Shown here piece after piece: positions 55,338 through 64,000 of a DNA stretch of 64,000 nt. The DNA comes from Mesorhizobium koreense (lineage in GTDB: Bacteria > Pseudomonadota > Alphaproteobacteria > Rhizobiales > Rhizobiaceae), in contig NZ_CP134228.1 of assembly GCF_031656215.1 (NCBI RefSeq), forward strand, positions 2,809,001 through 2,873,000, in the 5' to 3' direction. The first letter of the stretch is position 1, and each line of letters begins with the position of its first letter. Both the position numbers and the translations under genes were made by a program. The notes under the pieces were generated by a model. That model was given only the letters and a program-made list of their open reading frames with translations. It made no database searches and was not told the DNA's origin.

Positions 55338-56561
55338 ATGACAGGCGAGGCAGAAGGCCTGGGCAATATAGGCTTCGGCTACCGGCCGCGCGCCGCGTGG
55401 GCCAGCGATCCGGCGAAGACGCGCGGCAGACTCTTCCCGGAAGTCGAAAGCCCCACCCGTACGGCCTTCCAGCGCGACCGGGACCGTATCATCCATTCGA
55501 CCGCTTTCCGCCGGCTGAGGCATAAGACTCAGGTCTTCATCGCCGAGGAAGGGGATCATTACCGTACACGCCTGACCCACACGATCGAGGTGGCCCAGAT
55601 CGCTCGCGCTCTGGCGCGCGCTCTCCGCTGCGACGAGGATCTCGCCGAGGCCGTGGCGCTTGTCCACGATTTCGGCCACACGCCCTTCGGCCATACGGGC
55701 GAGGAGGCGCTGAACGAGAAGATGGCGGCGTGGGGGGGCTTCGACCATAATGCTCAGTCTCTGCGCGCGGTGACGAAACTCGAGCACCGCTACGCCGAAT
55801 TCGACGGGCTCAACCTCTCATGGGAGACGCTGGAGGGGTTGGCCAAGCACAACGGCCCGCTTATCGGCCCCGACGGGGAGGGGCTGGGCGGACCGGTGCC
55901 ATCCTCGATCATGGACTACGACGCGCTACACGATCTGGAACTCGACCGCTACGCCGGTATCGAGGCGCAATGCGCGGCGATCGCCGATGATATCGCCTAC
56001 GATGCGCACGATATCGACGACGGGTTGCGCTCGGGCCTGCTCAGCCTCGGCATGCTCGAAGGCGTGGAACTCTCCGGCGCCATCCTGCGGCAGGTTCGCG
56101 AGCTTTATCCGGCGCTCGATCCGGTCCGTACGGGCCATGAACTCATGCGCCGCCAGATCACGCTCATGGTCGAAGACGTCATTCGCACAACGGGCGCCAA
56201 TCTCGACGAGATCCGTCCCGCCAGCGTCGAGGACGTGCACGATGCTGGCCGCACGCTGGTCGCTTTCTCACCGTCGATGCGGGCGAACGAACGGGAATTG
56301 AAGGCGTTCCTCTATGCTAACCTCTACCGCAATCCGGTTGTGCTCAAGGTGCGGGAAGCCGCCGACCGGATCGTTCGCGACCTTTTCGACGCCTATTTCG
56401 CCGATCCCGGGCTGATGCCGGAAGGATGGCGTGGCCTGCTCGGGAAGGCGACGGACCGGGTAAGGGCGCGGAACGTGGCCGATTTTCTGGCCGGCATGAC
56501 CGACAATTACGCAGTCAAGGAGCACCGCCGGCTGTTTGACCACACACCGGATTTGGGGTAG
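55338..56561 (+). CDS. Deoxyguanosinetriphosphate triphosphohydrolase-like protein
   Basis: A 407-residue HD-domain phosphohydrolase (dGTPase family, type 2). The metal-binding residues are visible as His81 in RLTHTIEV and the HD pair 110-111 in [16 protein letters not shown], with the later Asp in [14 protein letters not shown]. It hydrolyses dNTPs to deoxynucleosides and triphosphate, influencing dNTP pools. The gene ends 73 bp before argS, an arrangement I recall as conserved in Hyphomicrobiales (dgt-argS-SPOR). Confidence 0.93.
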   Translation: MTGEAEGLGNIGFGYRPRAAWASDPAKTRGRLFPEVESPTRTAFQRDRDRIIHSTAFRRLRHKTQVFIAEEGDHYRTRLTHTIEVAQIARALARALRCDEDLAEAVALVHDFGHTPFGHTGEEALNEKMAAWGGFDHNAQSLRAVTKLEHRYAEFDGLNLSWETLEGLAKHNGPLIGPDGEGLGGPVPSSIMDYDALHDLELDRYAGIEAQCAAIADDIAYDAHDIDDGLRSGLLSLGMLEGVELSGAILRQVRELYPALDPVRTGHELMRRQITLMVEDVIRTTGANLDEIRPASVEDVHDAGRTLVAFSPSMRANERELKAFLYANLYRNPVVLKVREAADRIVRDLFDAYFADPGLMPEGWRGLLGKATDRVRARNVADFLAGMTDNYAVKEHRRLFDHTPDLG

Positions 56562-56634
56562 GGGCGGGACCAAATCCAGCGGTGTGGTGAATTTGTATGC
56601 CGCCCGCCGAAACCTCCTCCACGGGCAATTCCGA

Positions 56635-58392
56635 ATGAACATTTTCGCCGATTTCAACGATCGGATCAAGAAAGCAATCCAATCGCTTGATCTGAAAACC
56701 TCATCAGGCGATCCGCTCGAACTTGGCCGCATCGTCGCGGAACCGCCGCGCGATCCGGCCCATGGCGACATCGCCACGAATGCGGCCATGGTGCTCGGCA
56801 AGGCGGTCGGCGAAAATCCGCGCGCGCTCGCGACACGGATCGGCGAGGCGCTTGCGTCCGATCCCGATATCGCGGCGGCGGAAGTCGCCGGGCCGGGCTT
56901 TGTCAATCTACGTCTTTCTCCCGGCTTCTGGCAGGCCAGGCTCGGCGAGATGCTGGATGCGGGGCAGGACTACGGCCGTTCGGAAGTCGGCGCGGGGCGG
57001 AAGATCAACGTCGAATACGTCTCGGCCAATCCAACCGGCCCAATGCATGTCGGCCATTGCCGGGGCGCGGTCGTCGGCGACGCGCTCGCCAACCTGCTCG
57101 CTTTTGCCGGTTACGAGGTCGTCAAGGAATACTACATCAACGATGCCGGCGCGCAGATCGAGGTGCTGGCGCGGTCGGCCTTCCTGCGCTATCGCGAGGC
57201 GCTCGGCGACAAGGTCGGCGAGATCCCCTCAGGCCTTTATCCCGGCGACTATCTGGTGCCGGTTGGCGAGGCGCTGGCGAAGGAATTCGGCCGCAGCCTT
57301 TTGCAGATGCCGGAGGAAGAGGCGCTCGCCATCGTCGGTGACCGCACGATCGACGCCATGATGGCGATGATCAAGGAAGATCTCGCGCTGCTCAACGTTC
57401 ACCACGACGTCTTCTTCTCCGAGCGCACGCTGCACGCGAATGGCGCGCATGCCATCCGCTGCGCCATCAACGACCTGACGCTGAAGGGCCACGTCTACAA
57501 GGGCAAGCTGCCGCCGCCGAAGGGGCAGAAGCCCGAGGACTGGGAGGATCGCGAGCAGACGCTTTTCCGCTCGACCGATGTCGGCGACGACATCGACCGC
57601 CCATTGGTCAAGTCGGACGGAACCTACACGTATTTCGCTGCCGATGTCGCCTATCTCAAGGATAAGGTCGATCGCCATTTCGATGAACTGATCTACGTGC
57701 TCGGCGCCGACCATGGTGGCTACGTCAAGCGGCTGGAAGCGCTGGCGCGCGCCATCGCGGGAGACAAGGTCAAACTCACCGTGCTGCTATGTCAACTCGT
57801 CAAGTTGTTCCGCGATGGCGAGCCGGTGCGCATGTCGAAGCGGGCGGGCGAGTTCGTGACGCTGCGCGACGTGGTCGAGGAAGTCGGTCGCGACGCAATC
57901 CGCTTCATGATGCTCTATCGCAAGAGCGACGCGCCGCTGGATTTCGACTTCGCGCGGGTGACGGAGCAGTCGAAGGACAATCCTGTCTTCTACGTGCAAT
58001 ACGCCTCAGCGCGCTGCCATTCCGTCTTCCGGCAGGCGAGGGAGGTTGTCGGCGCCGGTGCGGGCAACCGGGGGACCCTGAAGAAGGGGCTTCACCTGTT
58101 GACCGACGAAGGTGAGATAGGGCTTGTCCGCAAGCTTGCTGAGTATCCGAGGCTGATCGAGGCGGCCGCCGAAGCACAGGAGCCGCATCGTCTCGCTTTT
58201 TTCCTTTACGATCTGGCCAATGCGTTCCACACTCACTGGAATAGGGGTACTGAAAATCCTGGCTTACGGTTTGTTAAGGTTAACGATCCAGAATTAACCG
58301 ATGCCAGGCTGGGTCTGGTGCAGGCTGTTCTCGACGTGTTGTCGTCAGGCCTGGCGCTGATTGGGGCGGAAGCACCTTCGGAGATGCGCTAG
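56635..58392 (+). CDS. argS: Arginyl-tRNA synthetase
   Basis: A class I synthetase of 585 residues. The N-terminal additional domain recognises the tRNA D-loop. The HIGH-type motif is [17 protein letters not shown] and the KMSKS-type motif is [11 protein letters not shown]. The anticodon-binding helical domain ends with the [20 protein letters not shown] tail typical of ArgRS. The start ATG 56635 ([11 protein letters not shown]) matches the family start, and upstream in-frame sequence is dgt 3' spacer. Confidence 0.97.
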   Translation: MNIFADFNDRIKKAIQSLDLKTSSGDPLELGRIVAEPPRDPAHGDIATNAAMVLGKAVGENPRALATRIGEALASDPDIAAAEVAGPGFVNLRLSPGFWQARLGEMLDAGQDYGRSEVGAGRKINVEYVSANPTGPMHVGHCRGAVVGDALANLLAFAGYEVVKEYYINDAGAQIEVLARSAFLRYREALGDKVGEIPSGLYPGDYLVPVGEALAKEFGRSLLQMPEEEALAIVGDRTIDAMMAMIKEDLALLNVHHDVFFSERTLHANGAHAIRCAINDLTLKGHVYKGKLPPPKGQKPEDWEDREQTLFRSTDVGDDIDRPLVKSDGTYTYFAADVAYLKDKVDRHFDELIYVLGADHGGYVKRLEALARAIAGDKVKLTVLLCQLVKLFRDGEPVRMSKRAGEFVTLRDVVEEVGRDAIRFMMLYRKSDAPLDFDFARVTEQSKDNPVFYVQYASARCHSVFRQAREVVGAGAGNRGTLKKGLHLLTDEGEIGLVRKLAEYPRLIEAAAEAQEPHRLAFFLYDLANAFHTHWNRGTENPGLRFVKVNDPELTDARLGLVQAVLDVLSSGLALIGAEAPSEMR

Positions 58393-58486
58393 GCGGCTGA
58401 GGCCTGCCACCGATTGCCCATATTGCGCTGGTAGGCCCGAAACGCGCGCCGTAGCCGGCGTCCTATGTGTGTGAGTGTGGACAAGC

Positions 58487-61393
58487 ATGGCAAACAAAGT
58501 GCAGCTTAAAGCCGCGGGGGACCAGGACTTCACCGACAACGATCCCTTTGCCGAGTTGACGCGCATAATGGGATTCGACCCGCGCGTCCAGCCGACGCCC
58601 CGTCCCGACGAGGATTTCGAGATCGATCTCGAGAAGGAGCTGATGGGGATGTTCGATCCGGGCTCCGACGCGCCGACCGAATCGGCGTCGGTGCGGGATT
58701 ATCCACAGGAGGCTGTGGATAACGCTCCGGCGCTCGATGAGGCGGCGGCGGAGGAGATCGACGACGCATTCGCGGCCAAGCTCGAAGAGGAGCTTTCTGG
58801 CAGCGCCGATTTGTGGAACGAGGAACAGGAAGAAGAGGCCGCAGACGCAGAGTTGCCGCCGCTCGATGCCTATTCCGATCGGGATGCTTATCCCGAAGAC
58901 GTCAAGGACGTCATGGCCGAGGTCGACATGGACTTCGGCTCCTCACAGCCTGAACATGTTGCTCCTGAGGCGCAGGCCCACGACGAGAATGACTGGGCGG
59001 CCGACGACGATATCGGTGCCGACAGTGAAGCCGTGCAGGCGTCCTTGGCCGAGAGTGCCATGCTCGAAGAGGGGAATGTCTTCCGGCCCGCCTTTTTCAC
59101 GCCGCTGGACGCCGACCGCGCTACGGTCGAGGAGATGGGGCAGGTCGAGTCGGCTGCGGCTCCAGTGTTCGACATCCGCTCCTTCAAGTCCGCTGCCCAG
59201 CAATATCGTGAGGCCCAGCCGCGGCACCAGACGGTGTCCTTCGAGCAAGACGGGGGCGATATGCCGGCTGCGGAGCCGCCGATTTCGCGGGCGAAGGCGG
59301 TCGATCCGTTCAATATCCTTGCTGCGCTCGGCACCGAGCGTGGCCTGCCTCAGCGCCGCGACCCCTTGAAGGCGAACGCGCGGGCACCGGAGGCGGATGA
59401 CGCCGGAATACTGGAGCGAGCGGCGGAGCCTGCCGATTCCATGCCTGAGGACTCCTTCACGCTTCAGGAAGGCGCGTCGCGGGAAACCGGAGAGTGGGAG
59501 GTCGCTTTCCCGGCGACAGCCTATTCCGAGGATGCCTATTCCGAAGAGGAAAGTCGAATTCCGGTAACAGAGGTGCCGGAAGAACCGCAGGAGATGGAGG
59601 CGGCGGAGCCCGTTTCAACCTCTTTCGAGGACATGCCTTTCTTCGATATCCGCTCCGCCGAGATTTACGAACAAGTCCCTGCCGCCACGGATGAGGAGGA
59701 AGCGGAAAACGAGCCTCATGCCGTTTCCGCCTCCGACAAAGGCGACACGCCGGACATCGAGACGACGGAAATAGCCGAGCCTGCGGTCGCTATCGCCGAC
59801 GACCTCGACATCCCTGTTCCCGCTTTTCTGACGGAAGCTCGCGCTGCGCCCGCCTATGATGAACTGGACGAGGAGTTCGAGCAGGCTTTTCAGGCGTTCT
59901 CGGCCAACACGGAAGCTATCCGCCAGGCTGCCGCCACGCCGGAACAGCCTTCCGAGGCGCAGACGAGCGCGGACATAGAGCGCCTTTTCGCCGAAGAACT
60001 TGGTATCGGAAGCACTGCGGCGGCTGCGCCTGTGGCGGCTCTGGCAGCGGTCACCGCCGGACAGGTGGCTGCCGCCACCCAACGCGCCGGAGACGGTATC
60101 GAGGAATTCGACTTCGACGATGCCGATTTCCTGCCCGACGAGTTCGCCACCAATGCAAGCCGTGAGACCCGTGACGGATATGCGGTGGAGGATACGGGCA
60201 CCGCGGGCTTCCTGCCCCGCCAGATGCGCCTTTCGCAAGGCCGTGGCAAACTCGTGGCCGCCGCGATTGCGGGTGTGGTCGTCCTGGGAGGTATCGGCGC
60301 CTTCGCCTTTTCCGGAAGCGGCATCGATTCGGGCGACAAGCCGGTTGTGCTGAAGGCCGATGCCGATCCCGTGAAGATAAAGCCCAAGAACCCCGGCGGC
60401 ATGACCGTGCCGAACCAGGACAACAAGGTTTATGAGCGCGTAGCCGACGGCGCCACTGCCGTGGCGCCGGAGCAGAAGAAGCTCGTCTCGACCGAGGAGC
60501 ACCCCATCGATATAGCCGCCCGCACCGAGAATGCGGCATCGGCCCTGCCGGGCGTGTTCGACGGTGACAAGATCGAGTCCCTGAAGAACGGCCAGTCGGA
60601 TGACGGCGTTGCGGATAGTGACGCGTCGAGTAACGGCCCGGTTTCTTCCGCTTCCGCTGCGGCAGCATCGAAGGGCGACATTGCCGATATCATCAAGGCT
60701 GCGCCAAAGGGCGAAGACAGGCTGACACCTTCACAAGACGCAACGCCGAAGCGCGCCGACAACGAAATCCTGTCGGTGACGCCGCACAAGGTCAAAACCA
60801 TGATCGTGCGGGCCGACGGAACGATGGTTCCGCGCGAGGATCCTGCCCCGACCGAGAAGACGTCGGCGGACGCCGGCGTCAAAACCGCTGAGGCCGACGC
60901 GGTGGTCTCGACCGATCTTCCGTCGGCGGCGCCGATCCCTTCACAGGAGCCGCAGGTGACGAAAGCATCGGAAGCTGCCGCCAGGCCGGCCGAGCGTTCG
61001 TCGGATCGTGGGCAGATCAACACGCCCGCCAAGGTTGCCGCTGCGCCCACGCGTCCCGCCAACCAGCCGGCCGATGTCGCCAATGCCAGGCCGCAGAAGG
61101 TGGCCTCCGCCGAGGCGGCGCCTGCACCGGCACCCGTGACGGAAGCTTCCGGTAATTGGTCGGTGCAGATCGCCTCGCAGCCGACTGCCGAAGCAGCGCA
61201 GACCTCCTATCAGAACATGGCGCGCCGCTATGCGAGCATCCTTGGCGGCCACGCGGTCAATATCGTCAAGGCCGACATATCCGGGAAAGGCACGTATTAC
61301 CGTGTCCGCATCGCGACCAGTTCCAAGGACGACGCGATAGCGCTTTGCACCAAATACAAGGCGGCCGGCGGAAACTGCTTCGTTTCCAAATAG
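58487..61393 (+). CDS. Large SPOR-domain membrane protein
   Basis: A 968-residue protein built of a long acidic, disordered cytoplasmic part (residues ~1-585, rich in Glu, Asp, Ala, Pro) and one transmembrane helix at about 588-608 (LVAAAIAGVVVLGGIGAFAF). A low-complexity periplasmic linker follows, and a C-terminal SPOR domain at about 889-968 (WSVQIASQPTAEAAQTSY ... YYRVRIATSS). SPOR domains bind denuded septal peptidoglycan, so it likely sits at the division site. It follows argS by 94 bp. The long cytoplasmic arm has the repeated phrase PFFDIRS/PVFDIRS at ~225 and ~390. Confidence 0.9.
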   Translation: MANKVQLKAAGDQDFTDNDPFAELTRIMGFDPRVQPTPRPDEDFEIDLEKELMGMFDPGSDAPTESASVRDYPQEAVDNAPALDEAAAEEIDDAFAAKLEEELSGSADLWNEEQEEEAADAELPPLDAYSDRDAYPEDVKDVMAEVDMDFGSSQPEHVAPEAQAHDENDWAADDDIGADSEAVQASLAESAMLEEGNVFRPAFFTPLDADRATVEEMGQVESAAAPVFDIRSFKSAAQQYREAQPRHQTVSFEQDGGDMPAAEPPISRAKAVDPFNILAALGTERGLPQRRDPLKANARAPEADDAGILERAAEPADSMPEDSFTLQEGASRETGEWEVAFPATAYSEDAYSEEESRIPVTEVPEEPQEMEAAEPVSTSFEDMPFFDIRSAEIYEQVPAATDEEEAENEPHAVSASDKGDTPDIETTEIAEPAVAIADDLDIPVPAFLTEARAAPAYDELDEEFEQAFQAFSANTEAIRQAAATPEQPSEAQTSADIERLFAEELGIGSTAAAAPVAALAAVTAGQVAAATQRAGDGIEEFDFDDADFLPDEFATNASRETRDGYAVEDTGTAGFLPRQMRLSQGRGKLVAAAIAGVVVLGGIGAFAFSGSGIDSGDKPVVLKADADPVKIKPKNPGGMTVPNQDNKVYERVADGATAVAPEQKKLVSTEEHPIDIAARTENAASALPGVFDGDKIESLKNGQSDDGVADSDASSNGPVSSASAAAASKGDIADIIKAAPKGEDRLTPSQDATPKRADNEILSVTPHKVKTMIVRADGTMVPREDPAPTEKTSADAGVKTAEADAVVSTDLPSAAPIPSQEPQVTKASEAAARPAERSSDRGQINTPAKVAAAPTRPANQPADVANARPQKVASAEAAPAPAPVTEASGNWSVQIASQPTAEAAQTSYQNMARRYASILGGHAVNIVKADISGKGTYYRVRIATSSKDDAIALCTKYKAAGGNCFVSK

Positions 61394-61415
61394 CGTCCGC
61401 CGCACTCCTGATCCG

Positions 61416-61448
61416 AAAAGGCCGTCGCCGAAAGGCGGCGGCCTTTTT
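61416..61448 (+). terminator. Rho-independent terminator after the SPOR gene
   Basis: Stem of 14 bp (one G-T pair), aaaaggccgtcgcc against ggcggcggcctttt, closed by a gaaa tetraloop and followed by TTTTTAT, 22 bp after the stop codon. Confidence 0.93.
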
Positions 61449-61490
61449 ATTGAAGGCTGATGGAGGCGGAACCGGTTCGATGTCTGGAGA

Positions 61491-62123
61491 TCAGTCCTTC
61501 GGGCGCAACCCGTCTACATAGAGTTGCTCGAGGAACCGCGCGGCGTCCTCGAATCGGCTGTCGCCGCCAAGATGGGAGCCCAGCACGGCGCGGACCTGCA
61601 CATCGAAATCGGCATAATGCTGGGTGGTCGCCCAGATCGAAAAGATCAGATGCCTGGGATCGGTTGTGGCAACCTTTCCGGCCCGCATCCAGCCGGTGAT
61701 GATCGCCGCCTTCTTGTCGACCAGTGTTTTCAGTTCGCCTTCGAGGAGCGGCATGATGCGTGGCGCGCCCTGCAATATCTCGTTGGCGAAGAGGCGGCTT
61801 TCGCGCGGGTAATCACGTGCCATCTCCAGTTTGCGACGGATATAGGAGCGCAGTTCCGTCAGCGGGTCGCCGGCTTCGTCCAACTCCCTGAGCGGCTGTA
61901 GCCATGTCTTCAGGAGCCGTTCGATCAGCGCCTCGTGGATGTCTTCCTTACGGCGGAAATAGTAAAGGAGGTTCGGTTTCGACATGCCGGCGGCTTCGGC
62001 GATCTGGTCGATGGTGGAGCCGCGAAAGCCATGGGCGGAGAATACTTCGAGCGCGGCTTCAAGGATGAGCTCGCGCTTCTCCGTCTGGATACGTGTCCGC
62101 CGTTTCTTCGCCGGGGCATCCAC
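61491..62123 (-). CDS. TetR-family regulator, RutR-like
   Basis: A 210-residue repressor. The N-terminal helix-turn-helix contains ILEAALEVFSAHGFRGSTIDQIAEAAGMSKPNLLYYFRRKEDI. The ligand domain matches what I recall of E. coli RutR very closely: IRRKLEMARDYPRESRLFANEILQGAP and DPRHLIFSIWATTQHYADFDVQV. RutR senses uracil and thymine and controls pyrimidine degradation. Start is GTG 62123 with GGGGAG 9 nt upstream. It is divergent from a beta-alanine aminotransferase gene; beta-alanine is the product of reductive uracil catabolism. That link supports the RutR assignment (inference). Confidence 0.85.
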   Translation of the reverse strand: MDAPAKKRRTRIQTEKRELILEAALEVFSAHGFRGSTIDQIAEAAGMSKPNLLYYFRRKEDIHEALIERLLKTWLQPLRELDEAGDPLTELRSYIRRKLEMARDYPRESRLFANEILQGAPRIMPLLEGELKTLVDKKAAIITGWMRAGKVATTDPRHLIFSIWATTQHYADFDVQVRAVLGSHLGGDSRFEDAARFLEQLYVDGLRPKD

Positions 62124-62171
62124 GTCTCAATGCTCCCCGGCCGAACTGGGCGCAACGCATTCCTGGACCAA

Positions 62172-62188
62172 GAAACTGGACCAGTTTC
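62172..62188. promoter_or_regulatory. Candidate operator 1 between rutR-like gene and bauA
   Basis: gaaactggaccagtttc is a perfect palindrome of two 8-bp arms around one base, 49 bp upstream of the regulator start. A second tggacca copy lies 7 bp to the left, so two half-site clusters are present. Size and symmetry suit a TetR-family dimer. Confidence 0.65.
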
Positions 62189-62266
62189 TATTGCATCGTG
62201 GAGCGCGCGCCGGCTGATCCATATGCGCTACTATCCCCTTGACCGCCTCCGTGGCGATGCTAACGT

Positions 62267-62282
62267 TTGTCCATCCGGTCAA
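62267..62282. promoter_or_regulatory. Candidate operator 2, RutR-consensus-like
   Basis: ttgtccatccggtcaa matches the E. coli RutR box TTGACCANNTGGTCAA (as I recall it) at 12 of 14 defined bases. It lies 94 bp upstream of the bauA start codon. The two mismatches fall at symmetric-arm positions 4 and 10. Confidence 0.6.
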
Positions 62283-62376
62283 AAATTTGCGTAGCACGAC
62301 TGCGCAGCAAAAACCAAGCGTTGGCCGTCACAATGGGGCACTACTCGACAGCACTAACGAAAAGGAAGGCTTGGTA

Positions 62377-63705
62377 ATGTCCAACAGGTTGAACGTCGCG
62401 CCGAACGATCTCAGCGCTTTCTGGATGCCGTTTTCGGCGAACCGGCAGTTCAAGAAGGCGCCGCGCATGCTCGTCAGCGCCAAGGACATGCATTACACGG
62501 CGAGCGACGGCCGCAAGATCCTCGACGGCACGGCGGGGCTATGGTGCGTCAACGCCGGACATTGCCGACCCAAGATCGTCGAGGCGGTGCAGCATCAGGT
62601 TGCCGAACTCGATTACGCGCCGGCCTTCCAGATGGGCCATCCGATCGTTTTCGAATTCGCCAACCGGCTGGTCGATATCGCGCCCAAGGGCATGGATCAT
62701 GTGTTCTTCACCAATTCAGGTTCCGAATCGGTCGAAACCGCGCTGAAGATCGCGCTTGCCTATCAGCGTACCAAGGGCGAGGGGTCGCGCTTCCGCCTGA
62801 TCGGCCGCGAGCGCGGCTATCATGGCGTCAATTTCGGCGGCATTTCCGTCGGCGGCATCGTCTCCAATCGCAAGATGTTCGGCACGCTGCTTACCGGCGT
62901 CGACCATCTGCCGCACACGCACCTGCCGAAGAAGAATGCCTTCAGCCGAGGTGTGCCTGAGCACGGCGCGGAACTCGCCGACGAGCTTGAGCGTATCGTC
63001 GCCCTGCACGACGCATCGACCATCGCCGCCGTTATCGTGGAGCCGGTCGCCGGCTCGACCGGCGTGCTCATCCCGCCGAAAGGCTATTTGAAGCGGTTGC
63101 GCGAGATTTGCGACAAGCACGGCATCCTGCTGATCTTCGACGAGGTGATCACTGGCTTCGGTCGCCTCGGCGTACCCTTCGCGTCGGATTATTTCGGCGT
63201 CCTCCCCGACATCATCACCACGGCGAAGGGCGTCACCAACGGCACGATTCCGATGGGCGCGGTCTTCGTCAGGAAGGAAATCCACGACGCGTTCATGAAC
63301 GGCCCCGAACACCTGATCGAGTTCATGCACGGCTACACTTATTCCGGCAATCCGGTGGCGTCGGCCGCAGGCATCGCGACTCTCGATACGTACAAGGAGG
63401 AGGGACTGCTGAACCGGGGCGCCGAACTCGAAACCTATTTCGAGGATGCGCTGCATTCCTTGAAAGACGCGCCGCATGTCATCGACATCCGCAATATCGG
63501 TCTCGTCGGCGCCATTGAACTCGAGCCGATCGCCGGCGAGCCGACCAAGCGCGCGTTCTCGGCCTTCGTGAAGGCGTTCGAGAACGGCTGCCTGATCCGC
63601 ACGACGGGCGATATCATCGCGCTGTCGCCGCCGCTTATCATCACCAAGGGGCAGATAGACGAGCTGATCGACCACGTCCGCAACGTCTTGGAACAGGTGG
63701 AGTAG
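62377..63705 (+). CDS. bauA: Beta-alanine/omega-amino acid:pyruvate aminotransferase
   Basis: Class III PLP aminotransferase of 442 residues that converts beta-alanine and pyruvate to malonate semialdehyde and alanine. PLP lysine Lys284 lies in TTAKGVTNGTIPMGAV, Asp255 in LLIFDEVITGFGR, and GSESVETALKIALAYQR forms the phosphate-binding helix. N-terminal SAFWMPFSANRQFK and GTAGLWCVNAGH are typical of omega-amino acid:pyruvate enzymes. The start at 62377 has AAAGGAAGG. It is paired with a BauB-like cupin and a RutR-like regulator. Other omega-transaminase substrates (taurine, putrescine) are possible. Confidence 0.9.
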   Translation: MSNRLNVAPNDLSAFWMPFSANRQFKKAPRMLVSAKDMHYTASDGRKILDGTAGLWCVNAGHCRPKIVEAVQHQVAELDYAPAFQMGHPIVFEFANRLVDIAPKGMDHVFFTNSGSESVETALKIALAYQRTKGEGSRFRLIGRERGYHGVNFGGISVGGIVSNRKMFGTLLTGVDHLPHTHLPKKNAFSRGVPEHGAELADELERIVALHDASTIAAVIVEPVAGSTGVLIPPKGYLKRLREICDKHGILLIFDEVITGFGRLGVPFASDYFGVLPDIITTAKGVTNGTIPMGAVFVRKEIHDAFMNGPEHLIEFMHGYTYSGNPVASAAGIATLDTYKEEGLLNRGAELETYFEDALHSLKDAPHVIDIRNIGLVGAIELEPIAGEPTKRAFSAFVKAFENGCLIRTTGDIIALSPPLIITKGQIDELIDHVRNVLEQVE

Positions 63706-63709
63706 ACCC

Positions 63710-64000
63710 ATTTCCAGACCGCAAGCCACGCACGAGGTCCTTGTCGACGACGAGCGGGTGCGCGTCACCCGCTGGGACTTCGTGCCTGGCGCGGAAACGG
63801 GCTGGCATCGTCATGAACTCGACTATGTGGTGACGCCCGTCACCGATTGCGCCTTCCTGCTGGAGGAGCCCGGCGGGACGTCGCGCCGTATCGACATGGA
63901 ACCCGGCGCGGCCTATCGCCGTGCGGCAGGCGTAGAGCACAATGTGATCAATGGCGGAACGACGCCCATGTCTTTCGTCGAAGTGGAACTGAAGGGTTAG
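63710..64000 (+). CDS. bauB: BauB-like small cupin, apparent ATT start
   Basis: A 96-residue single-domain cupin: WDFVPGAETGWHRHELDYVV (His-x-His metal motif) and the distal VEHNVINGG. It resembles the BauB proteins that accompany beta-alanine aminotransferases; their role in beta-alanine use is unclear. The frame extends N-terminally to ISRPQATHEVLVDDERVRVT, which fits the family, but the only usable codon there is ATT 63710, 7 nt after AGGTGGAG and 4 bp after the bauA stop. GTG 63758 is the nearest standard start and would remove 16 family residues. The stop codon is the last base of the window. Confidence 0.75.
   Translation: MSRPQATHEVLVDDERVRVTRWDFVPGAETGWHRHELDYVVTPVTDCAFLLEEPGGTSRRIDMEPGAAYRRAAGVEHNVINGGTTPMSFVEVELKG

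Overview
The window is GC-rich chromosomal DNA of an alphaproteobacterium, most likely a member of Hyphomicrobiales (Rhizobiales; Phyllobacteriaceae-like, an inference from family types and gene order, not from a database search). Pointers are the short prolyl-tRNA synthetase without an editing insertion, heme A synthase of the Cox15 type, a DUF2842 protein, clpP-clpX-lon-hupB in a row, rplM-rpsI near argC and agmatinase, and dgt-argS followed by a large SPOR-domain protein. No rRNA, tRNA, CRISPR array, prophage or complete insertion sequence was seen. Coding density is high and most genes are housekeeping or general metabolism.

Layout. 0-9 kb: valine catabolism (mmsB cut by the window edge, acyl-CoA dehydrogenase), a DMSP-lyase-type cupin overlapping cobQ, small unknown and VanZ-like proteins, a two-domain universal stress protein, a flavin monooxygenase overlapping a molybdopterin-binding-domain protein, and a TauD/TfdA dioxygenase. 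9-22.5 kb: proS-lolC/E-lolD as overlapping genes, an aldo/keto reductase, an AidB-like acyl-CoA dehydrogenase, two membrane proteins, ruvX, a UPF0173 hydrolase, gatC-gatA, a cyclase-TolB-TPR protein and msrA. 22.5-23.5 kb is a gene-free, palindrome-rich kilobase. 23.5-37 kb: DUF2842 protein, ctaA, an APH(6)-like kinase, argC, speB, rpsI-rplM, an ECF41-like sigma factor divergent from a carboxymuconolactone decarboxylase-family protein, thioesterase, enoyl-CoA hydratase-fold protein, VOC protein, CoA-binding protein, metY, cytochrome P450 and a DAO-type oxidase. 37-45.5 kb: clpP, clpX, lon, hupB and uvrD. 45.5-64 kb: a RIO-like kinase, an Old Yellow Enzyme, a secreted four-repeat cysteine protein, a dienelactone-hydrolase-like protein, a low-GC orphan, an ArsB-type transporter, a D-lactate/glycolate dehydrogenase-type flavoprotein, erpA, dgt, argS, the SPOR protein, and at the right end a RutR-like regulator with a beta-alanine aminotransferase and a BauB-like cupin.

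Most notable points. (1) The ECF41-like sigma factor and its divergent partner are separated by two face-to-face copies of the ECF41 promoter motif, one perfect and one with a single mismatch. (2) The RutR-like gene and bauA-bauB share a region with two palindromes, one resembling the E. coli RutR operator; bauB appears to start with ATT. (3) A palindromic intergenic-type repeat is inserted in frame in uvrD, and a 44-bp perfect inverted repeat lies downstream of hupB. (4) A secreted protein carries four cysteine pairs, each exactly 25 residues apart.
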